A stretch of 64,000 nucleotides of DNA from DASRIA01 sp963816975 (GCA_963816975.1 CAWFMD010000004.1:1-64000), one strand, 5' to 3'. Positions 25,437-34,814 are shown, counted from the first letter of the stretch. The notes: generated by a model not told the origin, from the letters alone. Made by a program: numbers and translations.

Positions 25437-27080
25437 TGGCAGGGGGAGGGCGTCCGAGGCGGTGGGCGGCAGCGTGGGTGACAACGTGCCCGAGGCGGTG
25501 CACAGCTGCGCGAGCAGTTCGTGCATGCGGACGCGCTCGCGCTCGGCCGCCGCGGTCCGGCCCCGACCGGTGCGCTTGTCGGCGAGGTTGTGCGCCTCGT
25601 CGGGGTCGCGCTCGAGGTCGTACAGCTCGTACTCGGGCGCGACGCCTCCCGTCGGGTCGAGGTAAACGGCGTACTTCCAGCGCGTGTCGCGCGCGCAGCG
25701 GATCCGGTTCGGCTGGCCCGGCACCTCCTGGAACGCCGTCGCCGCCTGGTGGTCGTCATACGTGAAGAGCACTGCGTCGCGCAGCCGCTCCGCGTCCCCG
25801 CGCAGCAGCGGGCCGAGGTCGAGCCCGTCGAACCGCTCCGGCTCCGGGGCCGCGCCCGCGAGGCCGAGGAACGTGGGAACGAGATCGACCAGCGAGACCA
25901 GCGCGTCGCTGGCCCGCGCCCGCGGGAACAGCACAGGGTTCGAGACAACCAGCGGCACCCGGATCGTCTCCTCGTAGGCGTTGAACATCTTCTGGCGCAG
26001 CCCGCCGTGCGACAGGCCCAGCTCGCCGTGGTCGGACGTGCGGACGATCACAGTGCGCGAGCGCAGGGATCCGGGGTCCCCGGGATCGCCGAGCGCCGCC
26101 AGCAGGCGGCCGATCTTCTCGTCCACCACACGGTGCAGGTGGGCGTAGAAGTCGACGTAGTCCTGCTGCTCACGGGGCCCGCGCAGGGCCCCGATGTACG
26201 ACGTCTGGCCCAGCTTCATCAGCGACTGGACGGTCGGCTTGTCGCGCAGGTCCTCGTCGATCGTCGGCGGCAGCGGCACACCCAGGCCACGGAACTCCTC
26301 CACCGCATAGCCGCCGCGCTCGAACGAGGACGGGTACCCGAGCACGTCGTGCGGGTTGACGAGCGAGAAGACGAGGCAGAACGGCTCGGGGAGGCTCTCC
26401 TGGGCGAGCCACGCCTCCATCTGGCGCGTGTAGTCCTCGTCCCAGCCCTCGTGCGTCGTGCCCGCGTTGCCGCCGCCGAACGTCTCCGCCTTCGCGTCGC
26501 CGCCGGCGTCGGGAGGCTCCCAGCCGGCGAACCCGTAGTCGCGCTCGATGCGGGCGGAGTCCGCCGCGCTCCACTCACGGCCGTCGAGCGGCTTCGACAG
26601 GTGCCACTTGCCCTTCAGGGCGACGTGGTAGCCGCGCCTGCGCAGGAGCGTCGCCAGGGTTTCGAACCCCGGCGCCAGCTGGGGCTCGTTCCCGCTCTTG
26701 GGGCCCAGCCGGAACAGCCCGCGGCCGAAAGCGCGCGCCAGGCGCGGCCGGGGGACCTCGCCACTGCGCGCGAGCCCGGCGACGGTCCGGAGCACCGCGG
26801 GGAGGTTGCGCGGGTTGGGGAACAGATCGCCGACGGTCATGGTCAGCGTGACTCCGTGACGCGATGGGAATGTCCCGGTCAGGAAGCTCGCGCGGCTCGG
26901 CGAGCACATCGCGGTGGCGATGAAAGCACGTGTGAAGCTGATCCCCGTCCGCCGCAGCTCGGCGTCGTTTGGCGTCAGCGCGTCGAGCCACGCCGGGTCG
27001 TGCGGCCAGTGCTGAGGCGCGCGCTGCTGGTCGGTGACGAGCAGGATCAGATTGGGCGGACGCTCGGGCATCGCAGCCAT
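25434..27080 (-). CDS. Sulfatase (formylglycine-dependent)
   Basis: 548 residues of the alkaline phosphatase/sulfatase superfamily. The start PNLILLVTDQQR supplies metal-binding Asp residues. The sulfatase signature CSPSRASFLTG follows, in which the Cys is converted to formylglycine. TSDHGELGLSHGG gives further metal ligands. There is no signal peptide, so it is predicted cytoplasmic. It hydrolyses a sulfate ester. The Cys-type site needs a formylglycine-generating enzyme, which is not in the window. It lies 18 nt after the acyl-CoA synthetase on the same strand. With the sulfotransferase and arylsulfotransferase genes in the accessory block it suggests active sulfate-ester turnover, though the substrate is unknown. 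Confidence 0.85.
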   Translation of the reverse strand: MAAMPERPPNLILLVTDQQRAPQHWPHDPAWLDALTPNDAELRRTGISFTRAFIATAMCSPSRASFLTGTFPSRHGVTLTMTVGDLFPNPRNLPAVLRTVAGLARSGEVPRPRLARAFGRGLFRLGPKSGNEPQLAPGFETLATLLRRRGYHVALKGKWHLSKPLDGREWSAADSARIERDYGFAGWEPPDAGGDAKAETFGGGNAGTTHEGWDEDYTRQMEAWLAQESLPEPFCLVFSLVNPHDVLGYPSSFERGGYAVEEFRGLGVPLPPTIDEDLRDKPTVQSLMKLGQTSYIGALRGPREQQDYVDFYAHLHRVVDEKIGRLLAALGDPGDPGSLRSRTVIVRTSDHGELGLSHGGLRQKMFNAYEETIRVPLVVSNPVLFPRARASDALVSLVDLVPTFLGLAGAAPEPERFDGLDLGPLLRGDAERLRDAVLFTYDDHQAATAFQEVPGQPNRIRCARDTRWKYAVYLDPTGGVAPEYELYDLERDPDEAHNLADKRTGRGRTAAAERERVRMHELLAQLCTASGTLSPTLPPTASDALPLP

Positions 27081-27098
27081 ACTCGCGCAGCGCCGCTC

Positions 27099-28913
27099 CT
27101 ACTTCGCGTACATCGCCTCGATCTGCTGTGCGTAGCGTTGGGCGATCGGCTTGCGCTTCAGCTTCATCGTCGGGGTCAGCTCCTCCCCACCCGGCAGCCA
27201 GTCCGTGCCCAGGATCGTGAACTTCTTGATGCCCTCCACCTGCGAGACCTGGGCGTTGGTGTCGTCCACTCCGCGCTGGACCGCAGCGCGCACCGCGTCG
27301 TTGCCCGCGAGCGCCTCCAGCGACGTGTCCTCGATCCCCTGGCCCGCGGCCCAGACCGGCGCGATGTCGGCGTCCAGCACGATCAACGCGGACAGGTAGG
27401 GCTTCTGGTCGCCGATCACGCAGGCGGTGCCGATCAGCGGGTGCGCCTTGAGCTTGGACTCGAGGTTCGCGGGCGAGATGTTCTTGCCGGCCGCGTTGAT
27501 GATCAGCTCCTTCTTGCGGTCGACGATCGTCAGGTAGCCGTCGTCGTCCAGTTCCCCGATGTCGCCGGTGTGCAGCCAGCCCTCGGCGTCGATCGCCTCG
27601 GCGGTCTTGTCGGGCATGTTGCGGTAGCCCTTCATGATCTGCGGTCCCCGGATCAGCACCTCGCCGTCGTCGCCAAGCTTCAGCTCCATGTTCGGGGCGA
27701 CCTGCCCGACCGTTCCGATCTTGATCGCGCCGGGCAGGTTCACCGTGCCGCTGCCGCAGCTCTCCGACAGGCCCCACAGCTCCGCCACGGGCACGCCGAT
27801 CGCGTGGAAGAACTCGAGCACCGCGCGCGGCGTCGGTGCGGCGCCCACGTACACGGCTTCGAGCTGGTCCAGCCCGAGCTGCGCGCGCAGCTTCGACAGC
27901 ACCGCCGCGTCGGCCTTCGCGTGCTCCTGGGCCAGCTCGTCGGGCACCGGCTTGCCGGCCTGCTCCAGCCGCACCTGCTGATGGCCGACCTCGATCGCCC
28001 ACTGCAGCGCGCGCTTGCGCTCCGCGTCGGACTCCCCCTCGACCATCGCCTCGAGACCCGCCTTCAGCTTCTCCCAGATGCGCGGGACCGCGAAGAACCA
28101 GCTGGGCCGCACCTCCGGCAGGTACGCGATCACCTCACGCGGGTTCGGGCAGCAGGTCACCGAGTGGCCCAGCACGATCGGGATGTAGTGGCCGGTCGCG
28201 CGCTCGGCGATGTGCGCCATCGGCAGGTAGGAGACCACCCGCGCCCCCTGCGGGAAGTCGATCACCTCGTCGAAGCCGCGCACCGCGCTCATGATGTTGT
28301 CGTGGGTGATCTGCACGCCTTTCGGCGGTCCCGTGGTGCCCGACGTGTAGATCAGGGTGAGCAGGTCCCCCGGCTCGACCATCGCGCGTGAGCGCCGGAC
28401 CTGCTCCGTGTCTCCCTCGGTTGCCTGCAGCTCGGAGAACGGGATCGTGTCGCGCTCGGAGCCGTCGCCGTCGACCAGCACCACGTGCTTCACATTCGGC
28501 GCGTCGGCCAAAGCGACCTGCACGTCTTCGAGGAAGCCCGGCTCGGTCACGATCAGCTCGGCACCCGAGTCGTTCACCTGGTATGCGATCTGCTCGGGCG
28601 CAAGCGTCTGGTAAAGGGAGAAGGGCGTCGCTCCGAGGCTCATGGCAGCCGTGTCGGCCAGGTGGAACTCGGGTCGGTTGGTGAGCATCAGGGCGACGAT
28701 GTCGCCCCGGTCCACGCCCAGCCCGCGCAGCCCCAGCGCGACGCGGTCGACCTGCTCCAGATAGTCACCCCACGTGGTCTCGGACTCGCCGCCGCGCGTG
28801 CGCAGCGCGACGCGCTCCGGGTGAGCGAGGGCGGTCAGCTCGAAGGCCTCGGCGACCGTCGATCCCTCCACGCCCTTGGGACGGGCTGCCTTGTCGGCCG
28901 TTGCGCGTTCCAT
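27099..28913 (-). CDS. Long-chain fatty acid-CoA ligase (AMP-binding)
   Basis: 604 residues of the ANL superfamily, FadD15-like. The P-loop LTLIYTSGTTGPPKGVQITHDN, the A5 region WGLSESCG, the A7 region GWLHTGDIGELDDDGYLTIVDRKKELI and the C-terminal Lys region (TPTMKLKRKPIAQRY) are all present. It activates fatty acids to acyl-CoA in the cytoplasm. The start at 28913 is set by a strong purine tract GGAGGAGAGGAGAGGT just before the ATG. It sits between rseP and the sulfatase on the minus strand. It may supply acyl-CoA to the lipid genes or to the type III PKS, but no link is proven. Confidence 0.9.
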   Translation of the reverse strand: MERATADKAARPKGVEGSTVAEAFELTALAHPERVALRTRGGESETTWGDYLEQVDRVALGLRGLGVDRGDIVALMLTNRPEFHLADTAAMSLGATPFSLYQTLAPEQIAYQVNDSGAELIVTEPGFLEDVQVALADAPNVKHVVLVDGDGSERDTIPFSELQATEGDTEQVRRSRAMVEPGDLLTLIYTSGTTGPPKGVQITHDNIMSAVRGFDEVIDFPQGARVVSYLPMAHIAERATGHYIPIVLGHSVTCCPNPREVIAYLPEVRPSWFFAVPRIWEKLKAGLEAMVEGESDAERKRALQWAIEVGHQQVRLEQAGKPVPDELAQEHAKADAAVLSKLRAQLGLDQLEAVYVGAAPTPRAVLEFFHAIGVPVAELWGLSESCGSGTVNLPGAIKIGTVGQVAPNMELKLGDDGEVLIRGPQIMKGYRNMPDKTAEAIDAEGWLHTGDIGELDDDGYLTIVDRKKELIINAAGKNISPANLESKLKAHPLIGTACVIGDQKPYLSALIVLDADIAPVWAAGQGIEDTSLEALAGNDAVRAAVQRGVDDTNAQVSQVEGIKKFTILGTDWLPGGEELTPTMKLKRKPIAQRYAQQIEAMYAK

Positions 28914-28965
28914 ACCTCTCCTCTCCTCCAAAAGAGCCTGAGGTTCGAGCATATCGACCGCCGGG

Positions 28966-30036
28966 TCAGCGCTGGCCGAAGCCGTCCCCCGTCAAGCGCC
29001 CGATGTCGTTCGACAGGCCCACCACGAACAGGAAGATCACCAGCATGAAGCCCAGCACCCCGCTCTGCTCCATGATCCGGTACGGGACCGGGCGGCCGCG
29101 CACCTTTTCCACCAGGCTCCAGAAGATGTGGCCCCCGTCGAGGGGCAGGAACGGGAACAGGTTGATCACCGCCAGCGAGAGGCTGATCAGCGCCAGGATC
29201 GTGAAGGCGCGGCGCAGGTCGAACTGGAAGGCCTGCCGGGTCACCTCGTAGCTGCCCACCACCCCCGAGATCTCGTCGCGACGATCGGGATTGAAGATCT
29301 GCGCGATGACCCGCACGGTGCCGGTGGTGACGGTCCACATCAGGTCGACTGAGAGGTCCGCCGCCTGCGGAATGCTCGGGTCCAGCGGCCGGCGCCCGAA
29401 CGAGAAGCCGATCACGGTGCGGCCGGCGCCGCGGTCGTAACGCGGTCGCACGCGGATCGTCTGCACGCGCCCGTCACGCTCGATGCGCAGCACGGCCGGC
29501 GTCTTGGCGCGGCAGCCGGGCCGTGCCTCGCCCGCGCACCGGTGGCTCGAGATCTGGCGCGCCAGCGCCGTCGGGTCGGTGCTGCGCACGCCGTCGACGG
29601 AGATGATGCGGTCGGCCGGCCGCAGCGCCTGCGCCGCCGCCGAGCGGGGCGTGATGTCGGCCACGCGCGGCTCCACCTCCGCTGCGCCGAATGCGAGGAA
29701 GAAGAGGATCACGAACGCGATCACGAGGTTCACCGCGGGTCCCGCGGCGATCACCAGCACGCGCTTCCAAACGGGCTGGTGGTAGTAGCCGCGCGGCGCG
29801 ACCTCCGGCGGCAGCTCCTCCTCGGGGTTCATGCCGGTGATCTTCACGAAGCCGCCGAGCGGCACCAGGCCCACGCAGTACTCGGTCTCGCCGCGGCGCC
29901 TGCGCACGAGGTAGGGCGGAAAGAACAGCGAGAACCGCTCCGCGCGCATGCCCACCGCCTTCGCGGCCGTGAAATGGCCCAGCTCATGCAGGAGGATCAG
30001 CGCGGAGAAGCCCGCGAACGCCAGCAACCAGCTCAA
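28966..30036 (-). CDS. rseP: RseP-like site-2 metalloprotease
   Basis: 356 residues. The first membrane helix carries the zinc motif HELGH (residues 17-21). A PDZ domain spans about 115-215. The last helices include LFPFLPLDGGH, which supplies the third zinc ligand. It is an intramembrane protease that cuts anti-sigma factors or signal peptides inside the membrane. The ATG overlaps the dxr stop by 4 nt, keeping the dxr-rseP pair seen across bacteria. No anti-sigma substrate is recognisable nearby. Confidence 0.93.
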   Translation of the reverse strand: MSWLLAFAGFSALILLHELGHFTAAKAVGMRAERFSLFFPPYLVRRRRGETEYCVGLVPLGGFVKITGMNPEEELPPEVAPRGYYHQPVWKRVLVIAAGPAVNLVIAFVILFFLAFGAAEVEPRVADITPRSAAAQALRPADRIISVDGVRSTDPTALARQISSHRCAGEARPGCRAKTPAVLRIERDGRVQTIRVRPRYDRGAGRTVIGFSFGRRPLDPSIPQAADLSVDLMWTVTTGTVRVIAQIFNPDRRDEISGVVGSYEVTRQAFQFDLRRAFTILALISLSLAVINLFPFLPLDGGHIFWSLVEKVRGRPVPYRIMEQSGVLGFMLVIFLFVVGLSNDIGRLTGDGFGQR

Positions 30037-31187
30037 GCGCGCACCGCCAGGCGCTCCACGAGTGCCGCTGCCGTGCGCCGCGCCTGGGCGTCGGCGTCGT
30101 ACAGATCGTCGAAGCTGTGCACGGGAACGGCCGCGCTCGCGGCGAGGGTGCCCTCGATCACGCGCGCGATGTCCAGGAAGCGCAGTTCCTCGGCCAGGAA
30201 GGCGTGCACCGCGACCTCGTTTGCGGCGTTCAGCACGCAGGGAGCGGTGCCGCCGGCGAGCCCCGCTTCGCGCGCGATCGCCAGGCAGCGGAACGTGTCG
30301 AGGTCGGGTGGCTCGAACGTCAGGCGTCCGACCTCCGCGAGGTCAAGCGACCGCACCGGCACATCCGCGCGCTCGGGATGATGCAGCGCGTAGGAGATCG
30401 GCACCCGCATGTCCGGGTGCCCGAGGTGCGCCAGCGTCGCGCCGTCGTTGAGATGGACGAGCGCGTGCACGATGGACTCCGGGTGTACGACCACCCCGAT
30501 CTGGTCGTAGGGCAGCCCGAACAGGTGGTGCGCCTCGATCACCTCGAGGCCCTTGTTCATGAGGGTGGCGGAATCGATCGTGATCTTGCCGCCCATCTCC
30601 CAGGTCGGATGGGCGAGCGCGTCGCGCACCTCGACGTTGCTCAGTTGCGCGGCCGTCATCCCCCGGAAGGGGCCTCCGGAGGCGGTGATCGCGACCCGGT
30701 CCACCGTTCCGGGCGCCTGCGCGCGCAGCAGCTGGTACAGGGCCGAGTGCTCGGAGTCGACCGGGATCACGCGGGCGCCCGTCGCCTCGGCGAGCTGCAT
30801 CACCAGGTCTCCCCCGACCACCAGGCTCTCCTTGTTGGCGAGCCCGACATCGATCCCCTCGCCGAGCGCCGCGACGGTGGGCGCCAGGCCCGCGGACCCG
30901 ACGAGCCCGTTCAGGACCAGGTCCGCGCCGGATTCCGTGATCAGGCGCACCAGTCCCTCCGCACCGCCCAGCACCTCGCCGCGCCAAGCGTCACGGGCCT
31001 CGCGCGCGGCCGCCTCGTCCTGCAGGCTGACCCGTGGCACGCCGAACTCGGAGGCCTGCGCCAGCAGCTGCTCCCAGCGCGTGGCGGCCGCCAGCCCGAC
31101 GACCTGGATGTCCTCGCTGCGCGCGACGACGTCGAGCGCCTGCACGCCGATCGAGCCGGTGGAGCCAAGGATCACGAGCTTCCTCAT
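30033..31187 (-). CDS. dxr: 1-deoxy-D-xylulose 5-phosphate reductoisomerase
   Basis: 384 residues. The NADPH-binding start KLVILGSTGSIGVQAL and the catalytic region SEHSALYQLL, then GGPFRGM, are intact. It converts DXP to MEP, the committed step of the MEP isoprenoid pathway, in the cytoplasm. In most bacteria dxr follows cdsA directly. Here cdsA is 22 kb away and a TACACT box 9 nt before the ATG suggests dxr now has its own promoter. It is coupled to rseP by an ATGA overlap. Confidence 0.95.
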   Translation of the reverse strand: MRKLVILGSTGSIGVQALDVVARSEDIQVVGLAAATRWEQLLAQASEFGVPRVSLQDEAAAREARDAWRGEVLGGAEGLVRLITESGADLVLNGLVGSAGLAPTVAALGEGIDVGLANKESLVVGGDLVMQLAEATGARVIPVDSEHSALYQLLRAQAPGTVDRVAITASGGPFRGMTAAQLSNVEVRDALAHPTWEMGGKITIDSATLMNKGLEVIEAHHLFGLPYDQIGVVVHPESIVHALVHLNDGATLAHLGHPDMRVPISYALHHPERADVPVRSLDLAEVGRLTFEPPDLDTFRCLAIAREAGLAGGTAPCVLNAANEVAVHAFLAEELRFLDIARVIEGTLAASAAVPVHSFDDLYDADAQARRTAAALVERLAVRA

Positions 31188-31196
31188 GCGGGATCT

Positions 31197-31202
31197 AGTG
31201 TA
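31197..31202 (-). promoter_or_regulatory. Candidate -10 box for dxr
   Basis: TACACT on the minus strand, 9 nt before the dxr ATG. Transcription would start 1-3 nt before the start codon, almost leaderless. Confidence 0.35.
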
Positions 31203-31233
31203 GGGGCGCCCTCCACCCCGTCCGCCGGCCCGC

Positions 31234-32344
31234 TCAGGCGCGAACCGTCACCGCCACCCGCTGGACCGCATTGTTCGCGTACCCCTTGAGATTCCAGCGC
31301 ACGTCCGTGGGCTGGCCGTTGCCGGCCTCGTCGGTGGCCCGCGCGCACAGCACGTGGGTGCCGGGCTTCGGTGTGGTCCAGTCGTAGCGCCAGGAACGCC
31401 AGGCCCAGCGCGACGCCGGCACTCCGAGTTCGGCGTCTTCCCAGTGCCGGCCTCCGTCGACGCTGACCTCGACCCGCGCGATCGATCCCAGTCCCGACCA
31501 CGCCCGCCCCTCGATGGGGCAGGGCCGGGCCTCGACGAAACGCTCGCGCGACATGAAGTCCGGTATCCCCGGGGGCATCATCAAGGAGCGCGGCAGCATG
31601 CGGGTGAGGGGGATGCCGTCATCTCCCTCGCGCTCCACATACTGATACGCGCTGCGCCTGCTGGTAGCCGCGAAAGGGCTCGCTCAGGCAGGTGATCCGG
31701 GCGAGCCACTTGACGTGCGCCATGCCGTACCAGCCGGGCACGATCAAGCGCAGCGGATAGCCGTGCTGAGGCGGCAGCGGCTGACCGTTGACCGCATACG
31801 CCAACAGGACGTCGTCGGACATGGCATCCGCCACGGACAGGCTGCGCTCGTAGGCCTGCTCGACGCCACCTTCGACGCCGCGATCGAGCGCGCCGAACAG
31901 CACCTCGACGGCTTCCGCGCGGACCCCCGCGTCCTCCAGCACGCCCCTCAAGGGCGTCCCGGTCCACTCCGCGGATCCGACCGCCTCGACCAGCCACGGC
32001 TGGCTGATCGGACGGGGTGACAGCTGCGCCCGGCCGTTGCCGGCGCACTCCATCGTGACGTGCAGGGTGACGGCCGGGCGGGCCCGGATGTCGGCGAGCG
32101 AGAGCGAGAGCTCGCGGTCCACCTCGCCCCCCACCGCGAGCCTCCAGGTGGCCGCATCCACGGAGGGGATGTCGTAGTGGATCAGCAGATAGTGCAGCCC
32201 GACGGGGGTGACGTCGTAGCGCAGGGCTTCGAGCGGAAGGCCGTGGTTGCGCGCGGCCAGCTGGAGCTCGTCGGGAGAGAACTCCGCGCGGTGGTCGAGG
32301 CCGGACGACTCCCGCGCCTCGTGCTCGGACAACCGTTTCGTCAC
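31234..32344 (-). pseudogene. Sulfite oxidase-like molybdenum oxidoreductase, frameshifted
   Basis: Two pieces join into one ~369-residue protein if one base is removed near 31648. The first piece (GTG 32344 to about 31648) is the molybdopterin domain. It has THVTMECAGNGRA-type sequence (read LHVTMECAGNGRAQLSP) with the Mo-ligand Cys, and GYPLRLIVPGWYGMAHVKWL. The second piece (to 31234) is the Mo-co dimerisation domain: PRSLMMPPGIPDF, then VSVDGGRHWEDAELG. The frame breaks after FRGYQQAQR and resumes at YQYVEREGD. There is no signal peptide. The intact family oxidises sulfite or related substrates. The single-base insertion may be real decay or a sequence error. It is divergent from an arylsulfotransferase-like gene. 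Confidence 0.75.
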
Positions 32345-32429
32345 GGCTGCGCCGATCCTCTGCGAAGGCGGGTCACGCAGGTCATGGTAAGGGCGCTCGT
32401 GATGCGGGGGCCACGCGCGCGCGACTGTG

Positions 32430-32435
32430 TAACGT
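32430..32435 (+). promoter_or_regulatory. Candidate -10 box for leaderless ASST gene 1
   Basis: TAACGT, then 8 nt and ATG at 32444, with no Shine-Dalgarno. It lies in the 99-bp divergent gap with the molybdenum enzyme. Confidence 0.4.
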
Positions 32436-32443
32436 GCCACGCG

Positions 32444-33973
32444 ATGCGATCGCTCGCCTTGGCGCTCGGCTCGCTCGTCCTGTTGGCAGCGCTGGCGGCG
32501 GCGGGGGCCGGGGTCGATATCGCCGGCGCGCAGCAGGCCGAGGATGGCAAGCCGCGCGTATACACGCCGCGCCAGCTCGACTCGCGGCCCGATCTGCGAC
32601 CGCCCGAGATCGAGGTCACGCAGCGATCGGGTCGCACGGCGCCCGGATACATGTTCTTCTCCATCCGCGTGCGGGAGCAGGGCGCGCCGGACCAGTACGG
32701 TCCGATGATCGCCGACGATCGCGGCGAGGTCGTCTGGTTCCACCCGCGCAAGGGGACCCTCAGCTCGAACCTGCACGCGATCGACTACCTGGGCCGGCCG
32801 GCCCTGACCTGGTGGGAGGGCGACCTGTTCCCCGGCTACGGCCGCGGGGATTGGATCGTGGTCGACAGCTCATACCGGCAGATCGCGCGCATCGAGGCGG
32901 CCAACGGGCAGCAGGCCGATTTCCACGACGTCCGCTTCACGGACAGGAGCGTGATCGTGATGAGCTTCGTCACGGTCAACCGCGACCTGTCGGCGGTCGG
33001 GGGCGCGCCCAACACGAACGTGCTCGACAACGTCGTGCAGGAGATCGACCTCGCGACCGGCGAGGTCCTGTTCCAGTGGAGCGCGCTCGACCACGTCGCG
33101 TTCGCCGAGTCCTCGCGCGTGCCGCCGGCCAAGGCCGGCAAGCCGTACGACTTCTTCCACATGAACTCGCTCGACATCGACGCCGACGGGAACCTGCTGA
33201 TCAGCGCCCGGCGACCCAACGCGGTCTACAAGGTCGACCGCACCACAGGCGCGGTGATCTGGCGCCTCGGGGGCAGGTGCAGTCCCTTCGAGATGGGCCC
33301 CGGCGTGGAGCTGGACCTGCGCCTGGACGGCAGGTGCAGCAGCTTCGAGATGGGCCCGGGCACCCCGTTCATCGCCCAGCACGACGCCCGCCGCAGCGCG
33401 GACGGGTCGATCACGATCTTCGACAACGGCCAGAAGTCGAAGGGCTACGCGCAGTCGCGCGGCATCGCGCTGACGCTCGACCCGGTGCAGGGCGAGGCCC
33501 GGCTGCACCGTGCGTACCCCAATCCGGTGCACAAGGTCTCGCGCACCCAGGGCAACTTCCAGCCGCTGCCCAACGGTCACTTCCTGGCCGGGTGGGGTGA
33601 CCAGCCGAACTACACGGAGTTCGACCGCGGCGGCAGCGCGATCTACAACGCGCAGCTGCCGTCAGGCGTCAACAGCTACCGCGTGTACAGGATGCCGTGG
33701 TCCGGGCGCCCGGCGGAGCGCCCGGCGATCGCGGTGCGCGCGCTCAGTCCCGGAAGCGCGCGCGTGTACGCGAGCTGGAACGGCGCCACGGGCGTGTCGC
33801 GCTGGCAGGTGCTGGCCGGCGCGCGCCGCGGCAGCCTGGAGCCGGTGCGCTCCGCGCCCAAGCGCGGCTTCGAGACCGCGGTCGAGGTGCCCGGCGGCGC
33901 GCGCTACTTCCAGGTCAGGGCCAAGTCCCCGCGAGGGCGTACGCTGGGCGCCTCGAGGATCGCGCGACCTTAG
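32444..33973 (+). CDS. Secreted arylsulfotransferase (ASST)-family protein 1
   Basis: 509 residues with a signal peptide (LALALGSLVLLAALAAAGAGVDIAGA). A beta-propeller of the Arylsulfotran type follows: MIADDRGEVVWFHP, GRPALTWWEG, FHMNSLDIDADGNLLISARRPNAVYKVDRTTGAVIWRLGG, then QHDARRSADGSITIFDNG, with the conserved His. A C-terminal Ig-like domain of about 80 residues (RVYASWNGATGVSRWQVLAG) is shared with the other two copies in the window. ASST enzymes move sulfate between phenols without PAPS; the activity here is unproven. A 57-bp tandem repeat at about 33272-33362 duplicates GRCS(P/S)FEMGPG beside the QHDARR motif. Confidence 0.78.
   Translation: MRSLALALGSLVLLAALAAAGAGVDIAGAQQAEDGKPRVYTPRQLDSRPDLRPPEIEVTQRSGRTAPGYMFFSIRVREQGAPDQYGPMIADDRGEVVWFHPRKGTLSSNLHAIDYLGRPALTWWEGDLFPGYGRGDWIVVDSSYRQIARIEAANGQQADFHDVRFTDRSVIVMSFVTVNRDLSAVGGAPNTNVLDNVVQEIDLATGEVLFQWSALDHVAFAESSRVPPAKAGKPYDFFHMNSLDIDADGNLLISARRPNAVYKVDRTTGAVIWRLGGRCSPFEMGPGVELDLRLDGRCSSFEMGPGTPFIAQHDARRSADGSITIFDNGQKSKGYAQSRGIALTLDPVQGEARLHRAYPNPVHKVSRTQGNFQPLPNGHFLAGWGDQPNYTEFDRGGSAIYNAQLPSGVNSYRVYRMPWSGRPAERPAIAVRALSPGSARVYASWNGATGVSRWQVLAGARRGSLEPVRSAPKRGFETAVEVPGGARYFQVRAKSPRGRTLGASRIARP
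33272..33362 (+). repeat. 57-bp tandem duplication inside ASST gene 1
   Basis: GGCAGGTGCAG at 33272 recurs at 33329, followed both times by a stretch coding FEMGPG. The unit is 57 bp (19 codons), so the frame is kept. The homologues at 36 and 50 kb have a single copy (GKRSDF...), so the duplication is specific to this gene. Confidence 0.75.
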
Positions 33974-34004
33974 ACCGGGCGCCGCTTCTGGCAGACTCTG
34001 TCGC

Positions 34005-34766
34005 GTGCCCGGGCCCAATCCAGGCGACGCGACGGTGCTCGACGACCATCGCCTGGCCGCCGCCCTCGCCGCGGGCGCCGGCCGGCTGCTGCTGGCGGTG
34101 CGCGCAGCCGGGCTGATCGAGGGCAAGCCGCTCGGGAGCGCCGGCGACGCGGTCGCGCAGGAATGGCTCACCCGCGCACTGAGCGCGGCGCGACCAGCTG
34201 ACGCCGTGCTGTCCGAGGAGGCGGCCGACGACCGCAGCCGGCTGGACTCGCAGCGCGTGTGGATCATCGACCCGTTGGACGGCACCCGGGAGTTCAGCGA
34301 GGGGCGCCACGACTGGGCCGTGCACGTCGCGCTGGCGATCGACGGCGTCCCCGGCCCCGCCGCGGTCGCGCTGCCCGGCCTGCAGCAGGTCATGTCCACC
34401 GCTGACGTCCCGGCGCCCGCCGGTCAGCCCGGCGAGCGGCTGCGCATCGCGGTCAGCCGCAGCCGCCCGCCGGCCGAGGCCGCGCAGCTCGCCGAGCGCC
34501 TCGATGCCGAGCTGGTGCCGATGGGCTCCGCGGGCTTCAAGGCGATGGCGGTCGTGCACGGAGACGCCGACGCTTACGTCCACGCGGGCGGCCAGTACGA
34601 GTGGGACTCTGCCGCGCCCGTGGGCGTCGCGGCCGCCGCCGGGCTGCACACCAGCCGGATCGACGGCTCGCCCGCGCTCTACAACCGCCCGGACCCCTAT
34701 ATGCCAGACCTGGTCGTGTGCCGCGCCGACCTCGCAGACCGGATCCTGGCTGCGCTGCGCGTCTGA
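34005..34766 (+). CDS. CysQ / inositol monophosphatase-family phosphatase
   Basis: 253 residues. The metal-binding motifs of the IMPase/CysQ fold are present: LSEEAADD (first Glu pair), WIIDPLDGTREF (the DPLDGT core) and the late YEWDSAAPVGVAAAAG. CysQ removes the 3'-phosphate from PAP and PAPS, relieving product inhibition of sulfotransferases; other members hydrolyse inositol or other sugar phosphates. DGTREF with W-D-S-A-A-P favours the CysQ side. The GTG at 34005 follows CAGACT by 7 nt, suggesting a leaderless transcript. Sulfotransferase genes elsewhere in the block fit a PAP-recycling role, which remains inference. Confidence 0.8.
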   Translation: MPGPNPGDATVLDDHRLAAALAAGAGRLLLAVRAAGLIEGKPLGSAGDAVAQEWLTRALSAARPADAVLSEEAADDRSRLDSQRVWIIDPLDGTREFSEGRHDWAVHVALAIDGVPGPAAVALPGLQQVMSTADVPAPAGQPGERLRIAVSRSRPPAEAAQLAERLDAELVPMGSAGFKAMAVVHGDADAYVHAGGQYEWDSAAPVGVAAAAGLHTSRIDGSPALYNRPDPYMPDLVVCRADLADRILAALRV

Positions 34767-34774
34767 CGCGCACC

Positions 34775-34797
34775 CGGGGTTTGCCCCGCAAACCCCG
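34775..34797. terminator. Perfect hairpin between the CysQ-like and lipoprotein genes
   Basis: CGGGGTTTG (34775-34783) and CAAACCCCG (34789-34797) with a 5-nt loop. It ends 9 nt after the CysQ-like stop and lies just before the TAGCAT box of the next gene, so it could end one transcript or act as an operator for the next. Confidence 0.5.
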
Positions 34798-34800
34798 TGG

Positions 34801-34806
34801 TAGCAT
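34801..34806 (+). promoter_or_regulatory. -10 box for leaderless lipoprotein gene
   Basis: TAGCAT, then 8 nt and GTG at 34815. It rules out the longer GTG start at 34797, which lies upstream of the box. Confidence 0.5.
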
Positions 34807-34814
34807 CCGCCGCC

